Numbered from the stretch's first letter, positions 41,393-53,324 are shown. The stretch is 64,000 nucleotides of DNA from Symbiodinium natans (GCA_905221605.1 CAJNDS010001591.1:308040-372039); one strand, 5' to 3'. Made by a program: numbers and translations. The notes: generated from the sequence alone by a model not told the origin.

Positions 41393-43029
41393 CAGCAAGA
41401 AGGGCGGAAAGAAAACGAGGAAGCTGACGACGGGCTGGCGGATCATGTAGTAGACCTTTCAAGTCGTACTTTCTGCGTTTTGCACAACTCAGGCGGTGTC
41501 ACTTCTCCCAAAAATCTGCGAACCTTGGGGACCACATGAACCCTAGACGTGGGGTCATATGCCCTCTACTACGAGCATCCCTATTGAGGTATATCAACCG
41601 CAAACCCTAAACCCTAACGGGGTTCATTTGGTCCCAGGAATTGGCGTCTAACCCTCAACCCTACACTATGGACCCAATCCCAAACCCTAACCTTTCAAAG
41701 CCTACACCCTAAATACCAAACCGCTAGTTGAGACCCTGCGCGGTCATGAGCATCTCCCTCGGATGTTTCAGCTTGGGCCCTTAGCTCCCTGCGAGAGCAT
41801 AGTAAAGACGTGGGATGATGACCAGGGTACTATCATCCCCTATTAAGGACAGTTACTAGAACGGGGAACATCCCAAGGCACCCTCAACCCTTAAACCCTA
41901 AACCCTAAACCCTTTTGGGTACCTCATCCCAAGGCTATTCGTGCGGAGTTTGGGATGTAGAAAGCACATGACTAAAAGGATGCTCTCTTGAGGGGAAAGG
42001 TCCCGGCCTAGGGTTCCATGGCAGTAGGGTTTTTAGGGTTTAGGGTTTAGGGTCTAGGGTTTAGGGTTTAGGGTTTCCATTGGGAGCAGTGTCTGAGCTC
42101 ACGGCTGAGGCCAGGAGGAAGCACTGCAGGACCAGATCGATCGAGTTGACCACCTGGTTTGCGGTTTAGCGTTAACAGGGTGTGGGGTTTTGGCTTTAGG
42201 GGTTTACCCTAAAACACCAAACCCTACACCTCATGTCTTCCTCCCGAGAGGCCATCTTCGACAAAGTGAAGGCGGCAACGCTGAGGCCAGATTCTCGCTC
42301 GCGCCAGAACACTGGCCGGTCGGTGCCTCGCAATGCTGCCAGATTTTTGGGGCCTGGGGTCTAGGGTTTAGGGGCTCGTCAGTATACATTAGCATCTATA
42401 TATATATATATATGTGTCTTGGTATACGTATCTGTATAATATATATATATATATGTATACGTATATATATATATAGACACGTATTCATAGACACGACGGC
42501 ATGGCTAGACCAGCCAAGCTTCTGAAAAGGTTCAGCGAAAAGACTGCGATCAGAAGGGCCAGGGTCGTGTGGAGATTCAGCACCGGCAGGGCCTCTCGGG
42601 TCCCAGGATTCAGCGCTCCACCCTAAACCCTAAACCCTAAACCCTAAACCCTAAACCCCATAATGTCAATCTGGCCGTTTTGCGGAAGGCTCTCGCCACT
42701 GTGAAGCACTCCTTCGAGCAATGTTCGCGGGCGCGCGCGCGCGTGTTTGCTGCTTTCCAGGGGCCCCCGGTTCTTCGTAGGGAATGAAGGAATTAGGGCC
42801 CTATTATATATGCCCGTTAAGGGATTGCATAGGGTTTAGGGTTTAGGGTTTAGGGTTTAGGGTTTAGGGTTTAGGGTTTAGGGTTTAGGGTTTAGGGTTT
42901 AGGGTTTAGGGTTTAGGGTTTAGGGTTTAGGGTTTAGGGTAGGGCCTGCCACTCGGCTTCCTTGACAACGAAGGCATCCATGGTGGCCATGATGGCTGAC
43001 GAGCCGGTAATAACTCCGAGGAAGATCGC
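41393..43029 (-). CDS. Unidentified membrane protein, five phase-consistent exons
   Basis: Exons 43029-42946, 42698-42672, 42592-42515, 42153-42103 and 41434-41393 each hold whole codons and join at codon boundaries for 94 residues. Donors are GC, GA, GC, GT and GT. Hydrophobic stretches are visible: AIFLGVITGSSAIMA, LNLHTTLALLIAVFSLNLF, IDLVLQCFLLASA and PVVSFLVFFPPFLL, so a multi-pass membrane protein is likely. The family is not recognised; it could be a channel or a transporter. A further frame-0 exon may lie at 41250-41141. Confidence 0.55.
41523..41637. mobile_element. Family B element
   Basis: Complete copy; CCTTGGGGACCACATGAACC and GGGGTTCATTTGGTCCCAGG with two telomere units just inside the right arm. 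Confidence 0.78.
42395..42480. repeat. AT microsatellite
   Basis: Three TATATA runs with ATGTATACGTATAT between them. Similar short runs lie at 34737-34760 and 34943-34971. Confidence 0.85.
42773..42832. mobile_element. Family D left part
   Basis: TTCTTCGTAGGGAATGAAGG, cut by the TTTAGGG block at 42833. Confidence 0.65.
42833..42940 (+). repeat. TTTAGGG block
   Basis: About 15 units cutting off a family D element on the left. Confidence 0.95.
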
Positions 43030-43633
43030 CTCAGTAATGCAGGGGCCTGAATAGTTCGAATAGGATTTCGGGTTTAGGGTTTAGGGCTTTAGGGTTTAGG
43101 GCTACCCTTCGGGGTCTTTGCTTAGAATAGGCTTTTTTGGGGGTTGCTATACTATATTTATGAAGGAACCCTAAGGGCAGATTGTTAGGTAGAGCTATTC
43201 CGACCCCTCGAGCACGCGAGAACTCCGCGACCTCGGAAAGGTCTGATCTTCGCGGCCTCTGTGCGGTGACTTCTCTATAATTATGGGTCCCTTTTGCTGC
43301 TTCCTTGTAGGGGTCATATTAAAAATTATCATTTCTATTCCTTCTTGGGAACTTAAAAGGACGAACATGAAAAATGATAACCAAGGAGGACCCAGTTTGG
43401 GGCCCGTTTGGGGTCCTTCTTCTCAGGCGGCCTCTCTTAATTGAGGGCACCCAGAAAACGGGGCCGTGATTTTCAGAACTGACCATGTGCGCAGTGAGAG
43501 CTGCCATGAGAGCGCCAGGGCACTCGTTGCCAACTGCCTCGCCACCACTGGATGAAGCTGCGCTTCAACAACACGCGGAGCTGCCTGGCGCATGAGGGTT
43601 TAGGGTTTAGGGCTGCAGTTACTGCATTGGGAA

Positions 43634-43747
43634 CCTTGCGGGGATGAGATGAGCCCTAACAGGGTTTCTGGTCCGTACACGAGGGGTTAGAGCAGTATAG
43701 TCTAGGGTATTTGACTCCAATTTGAGGGTTCATGTGGTCCCCAAGGT
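43634..43747. mobile_element. Family B element
   Basis: Complete copy; CCTTGCGGGGATGAGATGAG and GGGTTCATGTGGTCCCCAAGG-like right arm. Confidence 0.75.
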
Positions 43748-44244
43748 GTAACACTAAACTTTAAACCCTAAACCCTGGACCAAATCATATTCACTGGAGC
43801 GAAATTCTGCGCAGCTGAGCACCCCCCGCCCCACCCCCCCTAGCCTGCAAAAGCCAGGAGGCTGCATTTCTGCTGCAATGCGACGCAAGTTGTTGTACCT
43901 TGGATGGTTTTGGGGTTTAGGGTTTGGGGTTTAGGGTTTTAGAGTTTAGGGTTTAGGGTTCCATCCTGCTGAAGCCTTCTCAACTTGCTGGGCTCTGGGT
44001 GTCGGGAATTCTGGAACTAGGTATCCCTAAACCCTAAACCCTAAACCCTAAACCCTAAACCCTAAGGGTAAAATGGGAGCGATGTTGGGCGCCTCATATC
44101 GCCACATTTCCCAGGCTGGTAAGTCAACTTCATTGCCCGCCACCAGTCGGGCCCCGTAGCAGCGCAAAGTCACTTTGGGGGGTTTAGGGTTTAGGGTTTA
44201 GGGTTTAGGGTTTAGGGTTTAGGGTTCAGGTTTTAGGGTTTAGG

Positions 44245-44319
44245 GTCCATTTTAAAAGGGGATCCTGCTCTTTGGGAGTCTACATTAGGGGGTCCCTTGC
44301 TAGCGCAAACCCCCCCACT
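44245..44319. mobile_element. Family A right half
   Basis: The left half is replaced by a TTTAGGG block (44181-44247); the right arm is CGCAAACCCCCCCAC. Confidence 0.72.
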
Positions 44320-44625
44320 TGTTCTCACTGAGGGTGAAATCGGGAAGTAGGAGCCCCGAATCCCCCGAAAAAATGTCCTGGGTGTGAGTTGGTCGGGTAC
44401 CGATTTTTAGGGTTTAGGGTTTAATTAGGGTTTAGGACTAGGGTTTAGGGTTTAGGGTTTATAGGGTTTATAGGGTTTAGGGTTTAGGGTTTAGAGTACC
44501 AAGAACTCGTAAGACGAATCACGACAAACATCACAGCCTTGAGGAGTACAATACTGACTACACTGTGGGCCGCTCTCACAATGGCGGCGGCTGCTATAGT
44601 GTACACACCACAAACCCTAATTAAT

Positions 44626-44745
44626 GTTTAGGGTTTAGGGTTTAGGGTTTGGGGTTTAGGGTTTAGGGTTTAGGGTTTAGGGTTTAGGGTTTAGGGTTTA
44701 GGGTTTAGGGTTTAGGGTTTAGGGTTTAGGGTTTAGGGTTTAGGG
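44626..44745 (+). repeat. TTTAGGG block
   Basis: About 17 units. Confidence 0.95.
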
Positions 44746-45671
44746 TGACTCCGAAATTCAAAGTGCAATTCAGGGAGAGAACATGCCCCTATCGCTGATC
44801 ACCAGACGGGTCCTTGCTGACAAGGGTGCTGAGAAGCGAAGCTCCGATTCCTGCGCGGCTCTTTTTGTTTGCAGCCAGCGGCGGCATTTTTCAGAGTGTT
44901 GCCACTACCACCAGTATGACCACGATTGCCATTCATGAAGCCCCCTAAACCCTAAACCCTAAACCCTAAACCCTAAACCCTAAAACCCTAACCCTAAACC
45001 CTAAACCCTAAAACCCTAAAACCCTAAAGCCCTAAACCCTAAAACCCTAAACCCTAAACCCTATGATCCATGGCAAAGCTACTTCCCGATGTGGTGACTT
45101 TGCTGCCGCCTCCGCACTCCCTTCGTCTGCTTGGTCTCGTTGGTGGCACCTCGGCTCGGCAGCCCTGATGGATTCTACCCTGCCTTAAGTACCCAAGTTT
45201 AGGGTTTAGGGTTTACAGTTTAGGGTTAGGGTCTAGCATTTAGGGTTTGGGGTTCAGGGCAGAACCTACCTTTTTTCGCAGGCATTATGAAGCCCCTGAC
45301 TTTTTTTTCGGGAACCTGCAATGGCTTTGGGTTCTTAAGGTATGTTTCCAAGGGTCCTACCATGACTAGGTTACTAGAACCCTTAAGGACACAATGATTC
45401 GGTCCGAGCGACTGCTTTCCAGATGTCCTACTTCGATGACCGCCTCAAGCTGCGCACCTCGCGAGGGAGAGGCAGACTGGGCTTCGGCAAGCACAACGCA
45501 GACATGGCGGCTTGGGGTTTTATGGGGTTTAGGGTTTAGGGTTTAGGGTTGAACAACGCAGATATGGCGGCGTAGGGTTTAGGGTTTACAGGGCTTGTAG
45601 GGTTTGGAGGGCTTTTAAGGTTTATAGCGTTTTTAGGGCTTTGGGGGGGGGGGGGGGGGGGGGGAGGGGGC

Positions 45672-45744
45672 CGGAGGATCCAATCATTGTCCCGATGAGA
45701 GCACCTGTCTCGTTGGCCTCAGGAAGGTCGGGCATGCAGGCATC
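45672..45744 (-). CDS. Candidate exon
   Basis: CCAG|G acceptor; reads DACMPDLPEANETGALIGTM then IGSS, running into a G-rich homopolymer. The donor is not fixed. Confidence 0.48.
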
Positions 45745-46299
45745 CTGGCAGCAGAGCGTTTTAGGGTTTAGGGTTTAGGGTTTAGGGTTTCGGGGTTTCG
45801 GGGTTTAGGGTTTTCAGGCCATGTGCTCTTCAGTTCCCTGCGGCCAGGATTGTCTGAACACAAGCATGCGACTAGGACCGCTTGACGTAAACCAATGTTG
45901 GAGGACGGCCTATAGGGACTTAACCCAAGGGCCACGAATTTAATCCGACTATTTCAAGGCGGTCATTGGTAATTATGGCAGAAAAAACAACTATCTCTTC
46001 TTTTTCTTCCCAGAGGGCTTGAGGGGTTCGTCTGTCTCTCGATCTCCCTCTCTCTCTCTCGCTCTCCCTCTCTCTTGCTTTTTGCTTCCTTGCTGCCTTG
46101 CTTCTTTGTTTCGTTCTTTCTTCGGCTTGAGGAAGACCCCGCGCCAGGGCGCGCTCCGGTCTCGCGTTCTCTGGAACCTGTTCGCCCCGCGAAGGAGCTC
46201 TCTCTCTCTCTCTCTCTCGCGCTCGCTCTGTCTTTAGGAGTGCCGGAAACACCCCATTGACGCTCAATCCATGCGGGCGCAGGGCCGGGGCAACGATTC

Positions 46300-46390
46300 C
46301 TTGGGCACCAAAATGAACCCTAAAAGGGCGTATGGCTCATACACCACACCTCCATAGGACTTGTAGCAGTCTAGGGGTATATGACACCGA
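46300..46390. mobile_element. Family B element truncated by CCCTAAA block
   Basis: Left arm CTTGGGCACCAAAATGAACC; the right arm is replaced by the block at 46387. Confidence 0.7.
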
Positions 46391-46519
46391 ACTCTAAACC
46401 CTAAACCCTAAACCCTAAACCCTAAACCGAAACCCTAAACCCTAAACCCTAAACCCTAAACCCTAAACCCTAAACCCTAAACCCTAAACCCTAAACCCTA
46501 AACCCTAAACCCTAAACCC
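46387..46519 (-). repeat. CCCTAAA block
   Basis: About 18 units truncating a family B element at its right arm. Confidence 0.95.
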
Positions 46520-46949
46520 AGGTTTCAAGCAGGCCTTGCCACCCACAGCGCCCACGCGACCCAAGAGCGTGGAGGGGCTCGCATCGCTGGCATTCGAGGA
46601 AGCCTTGGTTTAGGGTTTAGGGTTTAGGGTTTTGGGATGTTCCCCCCTTATACGAACAGTCCTTAGTAGGCATTCTAATATTCTAATAGTGGGGGGGGTT
46701 CTAGAATCCCTTTTACTGTTCAGCTTTGCTCAACTTCAGCGTTTCCGCATCGCATGACATGGTGGCAGTCCCGAAGCTGGGGCATCTTGACGGTGTTCAA
46801 CTCTGGCAGAACTTGAAGAGAGATGACTCATGCGTTGCGTTGCAACAGGACACGGGCGACCGACTCAGGCTGCCCTAAACCCTAAGCCCTAAACCCTAAA
46901 CCCGAAACCCTAAACCCTCTAAGGCTCTAGTTTGTATACTCTGAGGGAC

Positions 46950-47015
46950 CTTCGAGCTGATCCCACCTTTGCGATGGTCGCGACTCCGGATCAGGATTTC
47001 CAACGGCGACGAGTC
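46950..47015 (-). CDS. Candidate exon
   Basis: GCAG|G acceptor and GTCCCT donor enclose 22 codons beginning DSSPLEILIRSRDHRKGGIS. Confidence 0.54.
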
Positions 47016-47343
47016 CTGCCCAGATGAGGGCGCTCGGGAGTGAAGAGCAATCTGAAGCAGAGCAGGGTTTAGGGTTTAGGGTTTAGGGTTTAGGGTTTAG
47101 GGTTTAGGGTTTGGGGTTTGGGGTTTGGGGTTTGGGGTTTGGGGTTTGGGGTTTGGGGTTTGGGGTTTTAGGTTTTAGGGTTTGGGGTTTTAGGGTTTAG
47201 GGTTTTAGGGTTTTAGGGTTTAGGGGTTTAGGGTTTAAACGGGCTTTATTTCTCTGCGACATATCAACTCGTGCCACAGCCGCTCTGCACTCACGACCTG
47301 CAATCAATGCCAGGTGCAGCGCACCAGCATGACAAACAACTGG

Positions 47344-47435
47344 CTGGTTCTTGGGAATGAGGTACCCTATATAATTTATAATCCCTTGGAGGGTACATCT
47401 AGGATACCTCATTCCCTCATTCCCTACTAAGAACC
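47344..47435. mobile_element. Family D element
   Basis: GGTTCTTGGGAATGAGGTACC and GGTACCTCATTCC-type inverted end through CCCTACTAAGAACC. Confidence 0.8.
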
Positions 47436-47451
47436 AGGGGGACAAAATATG

Positions 47452-47672
47452 GGTGGGTTTCCGAGAATGAGGTACCTTCTTGGGGGGGGGAAAGGGGGGG
47501 GGGAGGGGGGGGGGGGGGAGGGGGGGGGGGGGAGGGGAGGGGGGGGGTAGGGGGGGGGGGAGGGGGGGGGGGAGGGGGGGGGAGGAGGGGGGGGGAGGGT
47601 CCCTTCCTTAAAAGGATTAGAGTATTTTTGGGGGGGATAAGAGGGACACCCCCTAATTTTCGGAAATCACCA
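47452..47672. mobile_element. Family A element expanded with G-rich tract
   Basis: The interior after GGTACCTTCTTGG is a roughly 115-bp G-rich tract (47479-47597) broken by single A or T, followed by the usual right arm. Confidence 0.72.
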
Positions 47673-47736
47673 TGGAAACAAGACAAAATGGAACCCTAAA
47701 CCCTAAACCCTCAACCCTAAACCCTAAAACGCTCAC

Positions 47737-47793
47737 CCTTGCCTTCTGCAGCTCCTCTGTCATGGCATCCGAGCCGATCATCACTTGATTCAC
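47737..47793 (-). CDS. Candidate exon
   Basis: ACAG|G acceptor and a canonical GTGAGC donor enclose 19 codons, VNQVMIGSDAMTEELQKAR. Confidence 0.56.
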
Positions 47794-48496
47794 CTGTTGC
47801 CATATGCAAGAAGTAGGGTTTAGGGTTTAGGGCTCCTTTTGTGGGCAAGAGCCGAGCTTTCGGGGACTTCAACCAGGCATCCAAAGTTCAACATTAAGAG
47901 TTATCGGGAAAATCCGACTGAATAACCTGGCACCAGCTTAAAAACCCAGAACATAAATTGTTGCAGGCTATTAGTATGAAACCAATCTTAAGTAACCTAC
48001 AAAAAGTGTAGATTTAGGGGTTCTTCAGGCAAGTCCTAAAAAAAAACAGCGTGTTGCATTGGCGGCATGGCCGGAAGCTTTAGTAAGTGGGCTTTCGTGT
48101 TGGCTCCGCATAATCGGAAGGCACGAGCCTCTTGGGCGATATGTCAGAGACCCTATTTAGGGTTTAGGGTTTAGGGTTTAGGGCTTAGGGCTTAGGGTTT
48201 AGACCCTCTTAGCTGCACTCAGTGGAGTGTCGCTCCAAAGCCCCTATGATATCGACAAACTCAGAACAGAAGAGCCAAACCGCACCCAATAGTTGTCAGA
48301 AATCTCTGTGGCTAGACCCAAGAGGAACCTGGAAAGAAACACGGTGCCCTTACTGGCTTAAGGGGGCGTGCAAAAAAAACTAAACCCTAGAACAAAAGGG
48401 GAATAGGGGCCCCTCTGAGTCGTATCCTAGTGGGTGATGTGAAACCGGCAAATGGCAGACCCTTCATTTCCAGGCTTTCCATTGTAGGCATGGTGC

Positions 48497-48562
48497 TTGA
48501 ACGATGAAGTCGTGCTTCTTGATTTGCCTCAGCTGATCCGTGCGCGCATGCGGGCCCCGCGT
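48497..48562 (-). CDS. Candidate exon
   Basis: GCAG acceptor and GC donor; 22 codons beginning TRGPHARTDQLRQIKKHDFI. Confidence 0.54.
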
Positions 48563-49194
48563 CTGCAACACAGCCGCCCCGAGATATTGAGCTATGTAAC
48601 CCTAAACCCCGTTTCCTGGGTTAAAACCCTATATAAACCCGAAACCCTGATGACGACATTATGTAACCCTAAACCCCATTTACTGTGCTACAACCCTAAA
48701 CCCAAACCCTAGTGACGATGTTATGTACCACTAAAAGCCATTCACTGGTTTAAAACCCTAAGCCCGACTTATACCCTACTGATCACACTATGTAGCCCGA
48801 GACTTATGTAACCTAAACCCCATTTTCTGGGTTAAGGCTCTGGGAATATAGGATTATAGGGTTTTTAAGGGACGGGGGTTCGGACCTTAACCCTAAACCC
48901 TAAACCCCATAAACCCTAAACCCTATAAACCCTAAACCCTATAAACCCTAAACCCTATAAACCCTAAACCCTAGAAAAGCTTCCCCTTAAGAACCCTATA
49001 ATGCTATGTCGCCTGCCTGCTGCGACCTGCGCCTACCTGCGCTTCTAGGAATGCCAAGCTGCAGGGATGGCATAGCATTGTTCCAGTCCTTACGGCCAAA
49101 CTAGGTTTGGGGTTTAGGGTTTGGGGTTTAGGGTTTAGGGTTTAGGGTTTTAGGATACCTAAAACCAAATCCACCCCCTCCCCCCCCCCCCCCC

Positions 49195-49266
49195 TTCGAT
49201 GGTCGCAGAAATCCCGTCCTTGACTCGTCCGTCGCCAACCTCGCGTATCTTCAAGGTCAGGCCGTC
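49195..49266 (-). CDS. Candidate exon
   Basis: GCAG|G acceptor; reads DGLTLKIREVGDGRVKDGIS then ATIE, running into a G homopolymer on the coding strand. Confidence 0.52.
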
Positions 49267-49438
49267 CTGCCCGGCTCATGTTTGGGTTGCTCAAGTTTAT
49301 GCAACACGATGGGCCCTTTTAGGATCCCTTTTTTAGTATATTCCTTGTAGTCTAGGGTATCACAAGGGCTCTGAAGATCAAACCCCCTTATGGGTGGATG
49401 TCTGCAGCTACCTAAACCTTAAACCCTAAACCCTAAAC

Positions 49439-49511
49439 CCTGAGGCAGAGAGTCCTCGGTTGTAGTGATCATCCCATGCGGCCGCCCAGGCGGCAGAAGC
49501 ACACGAAATTC
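49439..49511 (-). CDS. Candidate exon
   Basis: GCAG|G acceptor and GTTTAGGG donor; reads EFRVLLPPGRPHGMITTTED then SLPQ. Confidence 0.55.
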
Positions 49512-49725
49512 CTGCCAGCTGGCAAACCACCGCCCCCCGCGCGAGATAGTTTTGGACTGTTCCTCTGCGATGCTTATTTGGAATTACAACATTGAGGCAG
49601 AACATGCTTTATCTTCCCTAAACCCCTACAAACCCTAAACCCTGAAACCCTAAAACCCTAAACCCTAAACCCGAACTCCCAATGAGGCCAGAGTAGAGCT
49701 GATCGCAAAAACCCCAAACCCCCTA

Positions 49726-49886
49726 AACCCTAAACCCTAAACCGTAAACCCTAAACCCTACACCCTAAACCCTAAACCCTAAACCCCTAACCCTAAACCT
49801 AAACCCTAAACCCTAAACCCTAAACCCTAAACCCCTAACCCTAAACCCTGAACCCTAAACCCTAAACCCTAAACCCTAAACCCTAC
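49726..49886 (-). repeat. CCCTAAA block
   Basis: About 22 units with single-base variants; its partner TTTAGGG block is at 49967-50085 across an exon core. Confidence 0.95.
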
Positions 49887-50204
49887 AAAGCCGCGCCTTC
49901 GGCCGCTGTCCTGCTTTGGAAGATGCCATGCTCTCCAGACTGCCCACTGCTGGCCTCCAGCTTTGATTTAGGGTTTAGGGTTTAGGGTTTAGGGTTTAGG
50001 GTTTAGGGTTTAGGGTTTAGGGTTTAGGGTTTAGGGTTTAGGGTTTAGGGTTTAGGGTTTAGGGTTTAGGGTTTAGGGTTTCGGGTTTACAGTAGGGTTT
50101 GGGGTTTAGGGTTGCGGGTTTGGGGCTTGGGGCTTAGGGTTTAGGACTTCGGGCTTCGGCTTAGGGTTTAGGATCTAGGGTTTAGGGATGCCCGGAGCCC
50201 TCTA

Positions 50205-50318
50205 CAAACTCTTTATGGGCCAAATGCCCCCGAAAAGGGTTTGTAGTTCACATACCTTAATGGGAATCAGAGTAGTATAGGGTATATGACTCCCAATTTG
50301 GGGGGGGGGGGGGGGGGT
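50205..50318. mobile_element. Family B element ending in G25
   Basis: Interior matches other copies; the right arm passes into a G homopolymer at about 50294. Confidence 0.65.
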
Positions 50319-50567
50319 TCTTGATCCGCAGGGAATGCATCTGAGTGAGGCAGCTGAATCAAAGCATCCTTCATACGGTCACTCTACCCTAAACCCTAAG
50401 CCCTAGACCCTAAACCCTAAACCCTTAAATACGGCCCCTTCTGGGGTCCTTATTCTAGGCCACCCCAACATTTGGGGTACCCCAAACAAAGGTTGAGGGT
50501 TTCTGACCATTCATAAACACGCTTCATTGCATAAGCCCTACAAAACCCTAAACCCTACACCCTAAAC

Positions 50568-50654
50568 CCTTTTTGCTGACTGAGTGAGGCACAGAGACAA
50601 GAATCCACCGCTTGAAGGTACCGTGGATAATGACGGCTTGCTGCTGGTCGCTGC
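50568..50654 (-). CDS. Candidate exon
   Basis: CCAG|G acceptor and GTTTAGGG donor; reads SDQQQAVIIHGTFKRWILVS then VPHSVSKK, with split codons at both ends. Confidence 0.55.
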
Positions 50655-50821
50655 CTGGCATCAAGCACCACTCTCAGATCAGATTCCATGCGCCCTGCGC
50701 CCTAAACCCTAAACCCTAAACCCTAAACCCTAAACCCTAAACCCTAAACCCTAAACCCTAAACCCTAAACCCTAAACCCTAAACCCAAGCCCCTATATCC
50801 TAAACCCGGGCGGCATCAAAC

Positions 50822-50896
50822 ATCGAAGCGCAAAAGCCCTCTAATGCCATCACAGATTTTTTGTCTTCCCAAGGCCTCATCATAGTGGCGGCGCTC
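50822..50896 (-). CDS. Candidate exon
   Basis: GAG|G acceptor and GTTTGA donor enclose 25 codons beginning ERRHYDEALGRQKICDGIRG. Confidence 0.56.
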
Positions 50897-51211
50897 CTCA
50901 CAGAAAGTTCAGCTCTACACATCAGCCTGCACGACAATCCACATCTCCAGCCGTTTGCTCATGAAGCAATTGGTGTCTTGGCATTTCGGGGGGGGGGGGG
51001 GGCGCATCCTCATTCTCATCCACCAAAGATAGCGAACGGATGCTGCGTCAGGATGCTGGAGCCCTTCTCAGTTTTTTGCAGATCTACTGTGCGAGTAACA
51101 CTGACAGATTCGCCTCGGCTTCCTGCCGAGAAGCGTCTGGAATAAGCAGACCCGGATCGGGCCTCCTTCCCCCTAACCCAACCCTTCCCCCCATGCAAAA
51201 TTTTGTGACGC

Positions 51212-51310
51212 ACCCCCCCCCCCACCCCCCCACCCCCCCCCCCCCACCCCCCCCCCCCCCCCCCCCCCACCCCCCCCCCCCCCCCCCCCCCCCCCAACCC
51301 CCCCCCACCC
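51212..51310 (+). repeat. C-rich tract
   Basis: About 95 bases of C broken by single A; likely a collapsed or slippage-prone region. Confidence 0.9.
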
Positions 51311-51609
51311 CTTTAACCCCGCTGCCCCTTCCTCCCCGTTTTTTGCGAAACCCTCTTTCCTCCTTTCCTGTCCTGCGGCCGGCCCGGCTGCCGAGGCGGC
51401 ACGCGCAAGCGTTTACAATTAACATAGAAAATTACGACTGCGTCATGTTTGGAACATGCCGGGAGGGATTTTTTTTTACAGAGATCGGCCGAATCAAAAC
51501 TCTGGCTTCGACTTGCATGCCCAAAAAGGCCCTACATCTTAAACCCTAGATGAACTTAAGCCCTAAAGAGGCCCCAAACCGAAAAAGGCCTTAAACCCCA
51601 AACCCTAAA

Positions 51610-51697
51610 GGTTTCCGATAGTAGGGGTTACCTTATTGATGTCCTTGTTTCAAGGGGATCCTAAGAGGGATCCCTAATTTTCGTGAAACCCCCCAAA
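51610..51697. mobile_element. Family A element
   Basis: Short copy with GTTTCCGATAGTAGGGG and TTTTCGTGAAACCCCCC ends. Confidence 0.72.
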
Positions 51698-51793
51698 TCC
51701 CAAAGGTGCCCCCTAGCGTCTTCCGCAATCCCTAAACCCTAAACCCTAAACCCTAAACCCTAAACCCTAAACCCTAAACCCTAAACCCTAAAC

Positions 51794-51854
51794 CCTCCTC
51801 CAGAACTCCGACCGCATCGTCGTCGTGGACGTCTTCGGCATCTCCCGAGGATGC
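51794..51854 (-). CDS. Candidate exon
   Basis: TCAG|G acceptor and GTTTAGGG donor; reads ASSGDAEDVHDDDAVGVLEE, an acidic segment. It is bracketed by CCCTAAA and TTTAGGG blocks. Confidence 0.55.
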
Positions 51855-52084
51855 CTGAGACGTAGGGGTTTAGGGCTTAGGGTTTAGGGTTTAGGGGTTT
51901 AGGGTTTAGGGTTTAGAGGTGTTTAGGGTTTAGGGTTAGGGTTTAGGGTTGAGGGTTTTTAGGGTTTTTTAGGTTTTTAGGGTTGTAGGGTTGGTAGGGT
52001 TTGTAGGGTTTGTAGGGTTTAGGGTTTGTAGGGTTTAGGGTTTGTAGGGTTTCGGGTTTGTAGGGTTTAGGGTTTGTAGGGTTT

Positions 52085-52190
52085 AGAGGGTAGAGGGTTT
52101 AGGAGTTAGATGTGTAGAGGGTGTAGAGGGTGTAGAGGGTGTAGAGGGTGTAGAGGGTGTAGAGGGTGTAGAGGGTGTAGAGGGTAGGGT
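52085..52190 (+). repeat. GTAGAGGGT 9-bp array
   Basis: About nine units of GTGTAGAGG following diverged TTTAGGG-like units. Confidence 0.88.
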
Positions 52191-52549
52191 CTGTAGGGTC
52201 TATAGGGTCTAAAGTGTCTGTAAGGATTCAAGACTACCTTGAGATCGGCTGTAAGAGTTTATGCAAGGGTTTAGGGTTTAGGGTTTAGGGTTTAGGGTTT
52301 AGGGTTTAGGGTTTAGGGTTTAGGGTTTTGGTTTCGGTCCAAAAGGTGCCATGAAAGTGCAAACTGCGCAGCTGGGTCGGCCCCTGACTGAATCCCCTCC
52401 GAAGTTTTTCCCGAGTATGACCCTTCTACACACTCAATCTACTATTTCCTTGAGAACCACCGGAAATACTATATTGCACTGATACGGAAGAGTCTTTCTC
52501 CATTCTTGGTCTTAGAATTCTAACGAAATCTTTTCTTCTCGACCCATCA

Positions 52550-53000
52550 CCCTTGTCCCACTCCAGAGTGTCCCCACAGAGGCCGTGGAGTGCCCGACCC
52601 CAGAGTATCCAACCCAGCATATCCCACCGGATCCCTGGAGTACCCACCCATAACCCTAAACCCTAAACCCTAAACCCTAAACCCTAAACCCTAAACCCTA
52701 AACCCTAAACCCTAGAGTATTCCGAGAGAACCCCAGAGTATCCCAGAATCGCCGGAGTGCCCAGCCCCAGAGTATATCGACAGAGTCCTTGCAGTGCCCA
52801 ATGCCCGACTTAGGGTTTAGGGTTTAGGGTTTAGGGTTTAGGGTTTAGGGTTTAGGGCTTAGGGTTTAGGGTTTAGGGTTTAGGGTTGAGGTATCCACGG
52901 AGAGCCTCTGGAGTGCTAAAAACCCAGAGTATCCAGACCATTCCTGTGATGCCCAGGTTGTCCCCCGAGTGTCCCTGGAGTGCCCAACCCCAGTGTGAAC
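52550..53000 (+). repeat. Diverged minisatellite interrupted by telomere blocks
   Basis: Recurring CCAGAGTATCC and GGAGTGCCCAACCCCAG motifs at 40-60 bp spacing. Telomere blocks of opposite orientation sit inside (52652-52713 CCCTAAA; 52810-52886 TTTAGGG). Confidence 0.7.
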
Positions 53001-53324
53001 TCGCAAATTCCCTTGCTGCAGGGTGGGGATGTTCGAAGCATGTTTTTCTTGGGGGGTGGGGGGGAGGGGGGGGTTCTTAGGCAAGCAGTGGTTCAATTCG
53101 GGAAATGGCAAAAAACAGGAGAGAAATGCCCAAGCCCTCAGCCCCAAAACCCTAACCCCTAGTTGCAAGATCATGGCGCTGCCCGTCAGCCTGACCATGA
53201 TTTAGGAAGAGTCAGCCCAGGCTTCGGAAGTGAGCAGAAAGAAGCCCCCCCCCAAGCCCTAAAGGCCCCAAACCGCGATACTAGATAGATGGTCAGAGAG
53301 TATCACGTAAACTTTGACATAAGC

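Noticed and set aside
40913..41446. Longest single open frame (177 codons, minus)
   Set aside because: It runs through a family A element and mixes a real hydrophobic exon with intron sequence; not one continuous gene.
45920..46267. Arg/Glu-rich 115-codon minus-strand frame
   Set aside because: Driven by CTCTCT/GAGAGA low-complexity runs; could be an RS-like exon but no splice-supported join was found.
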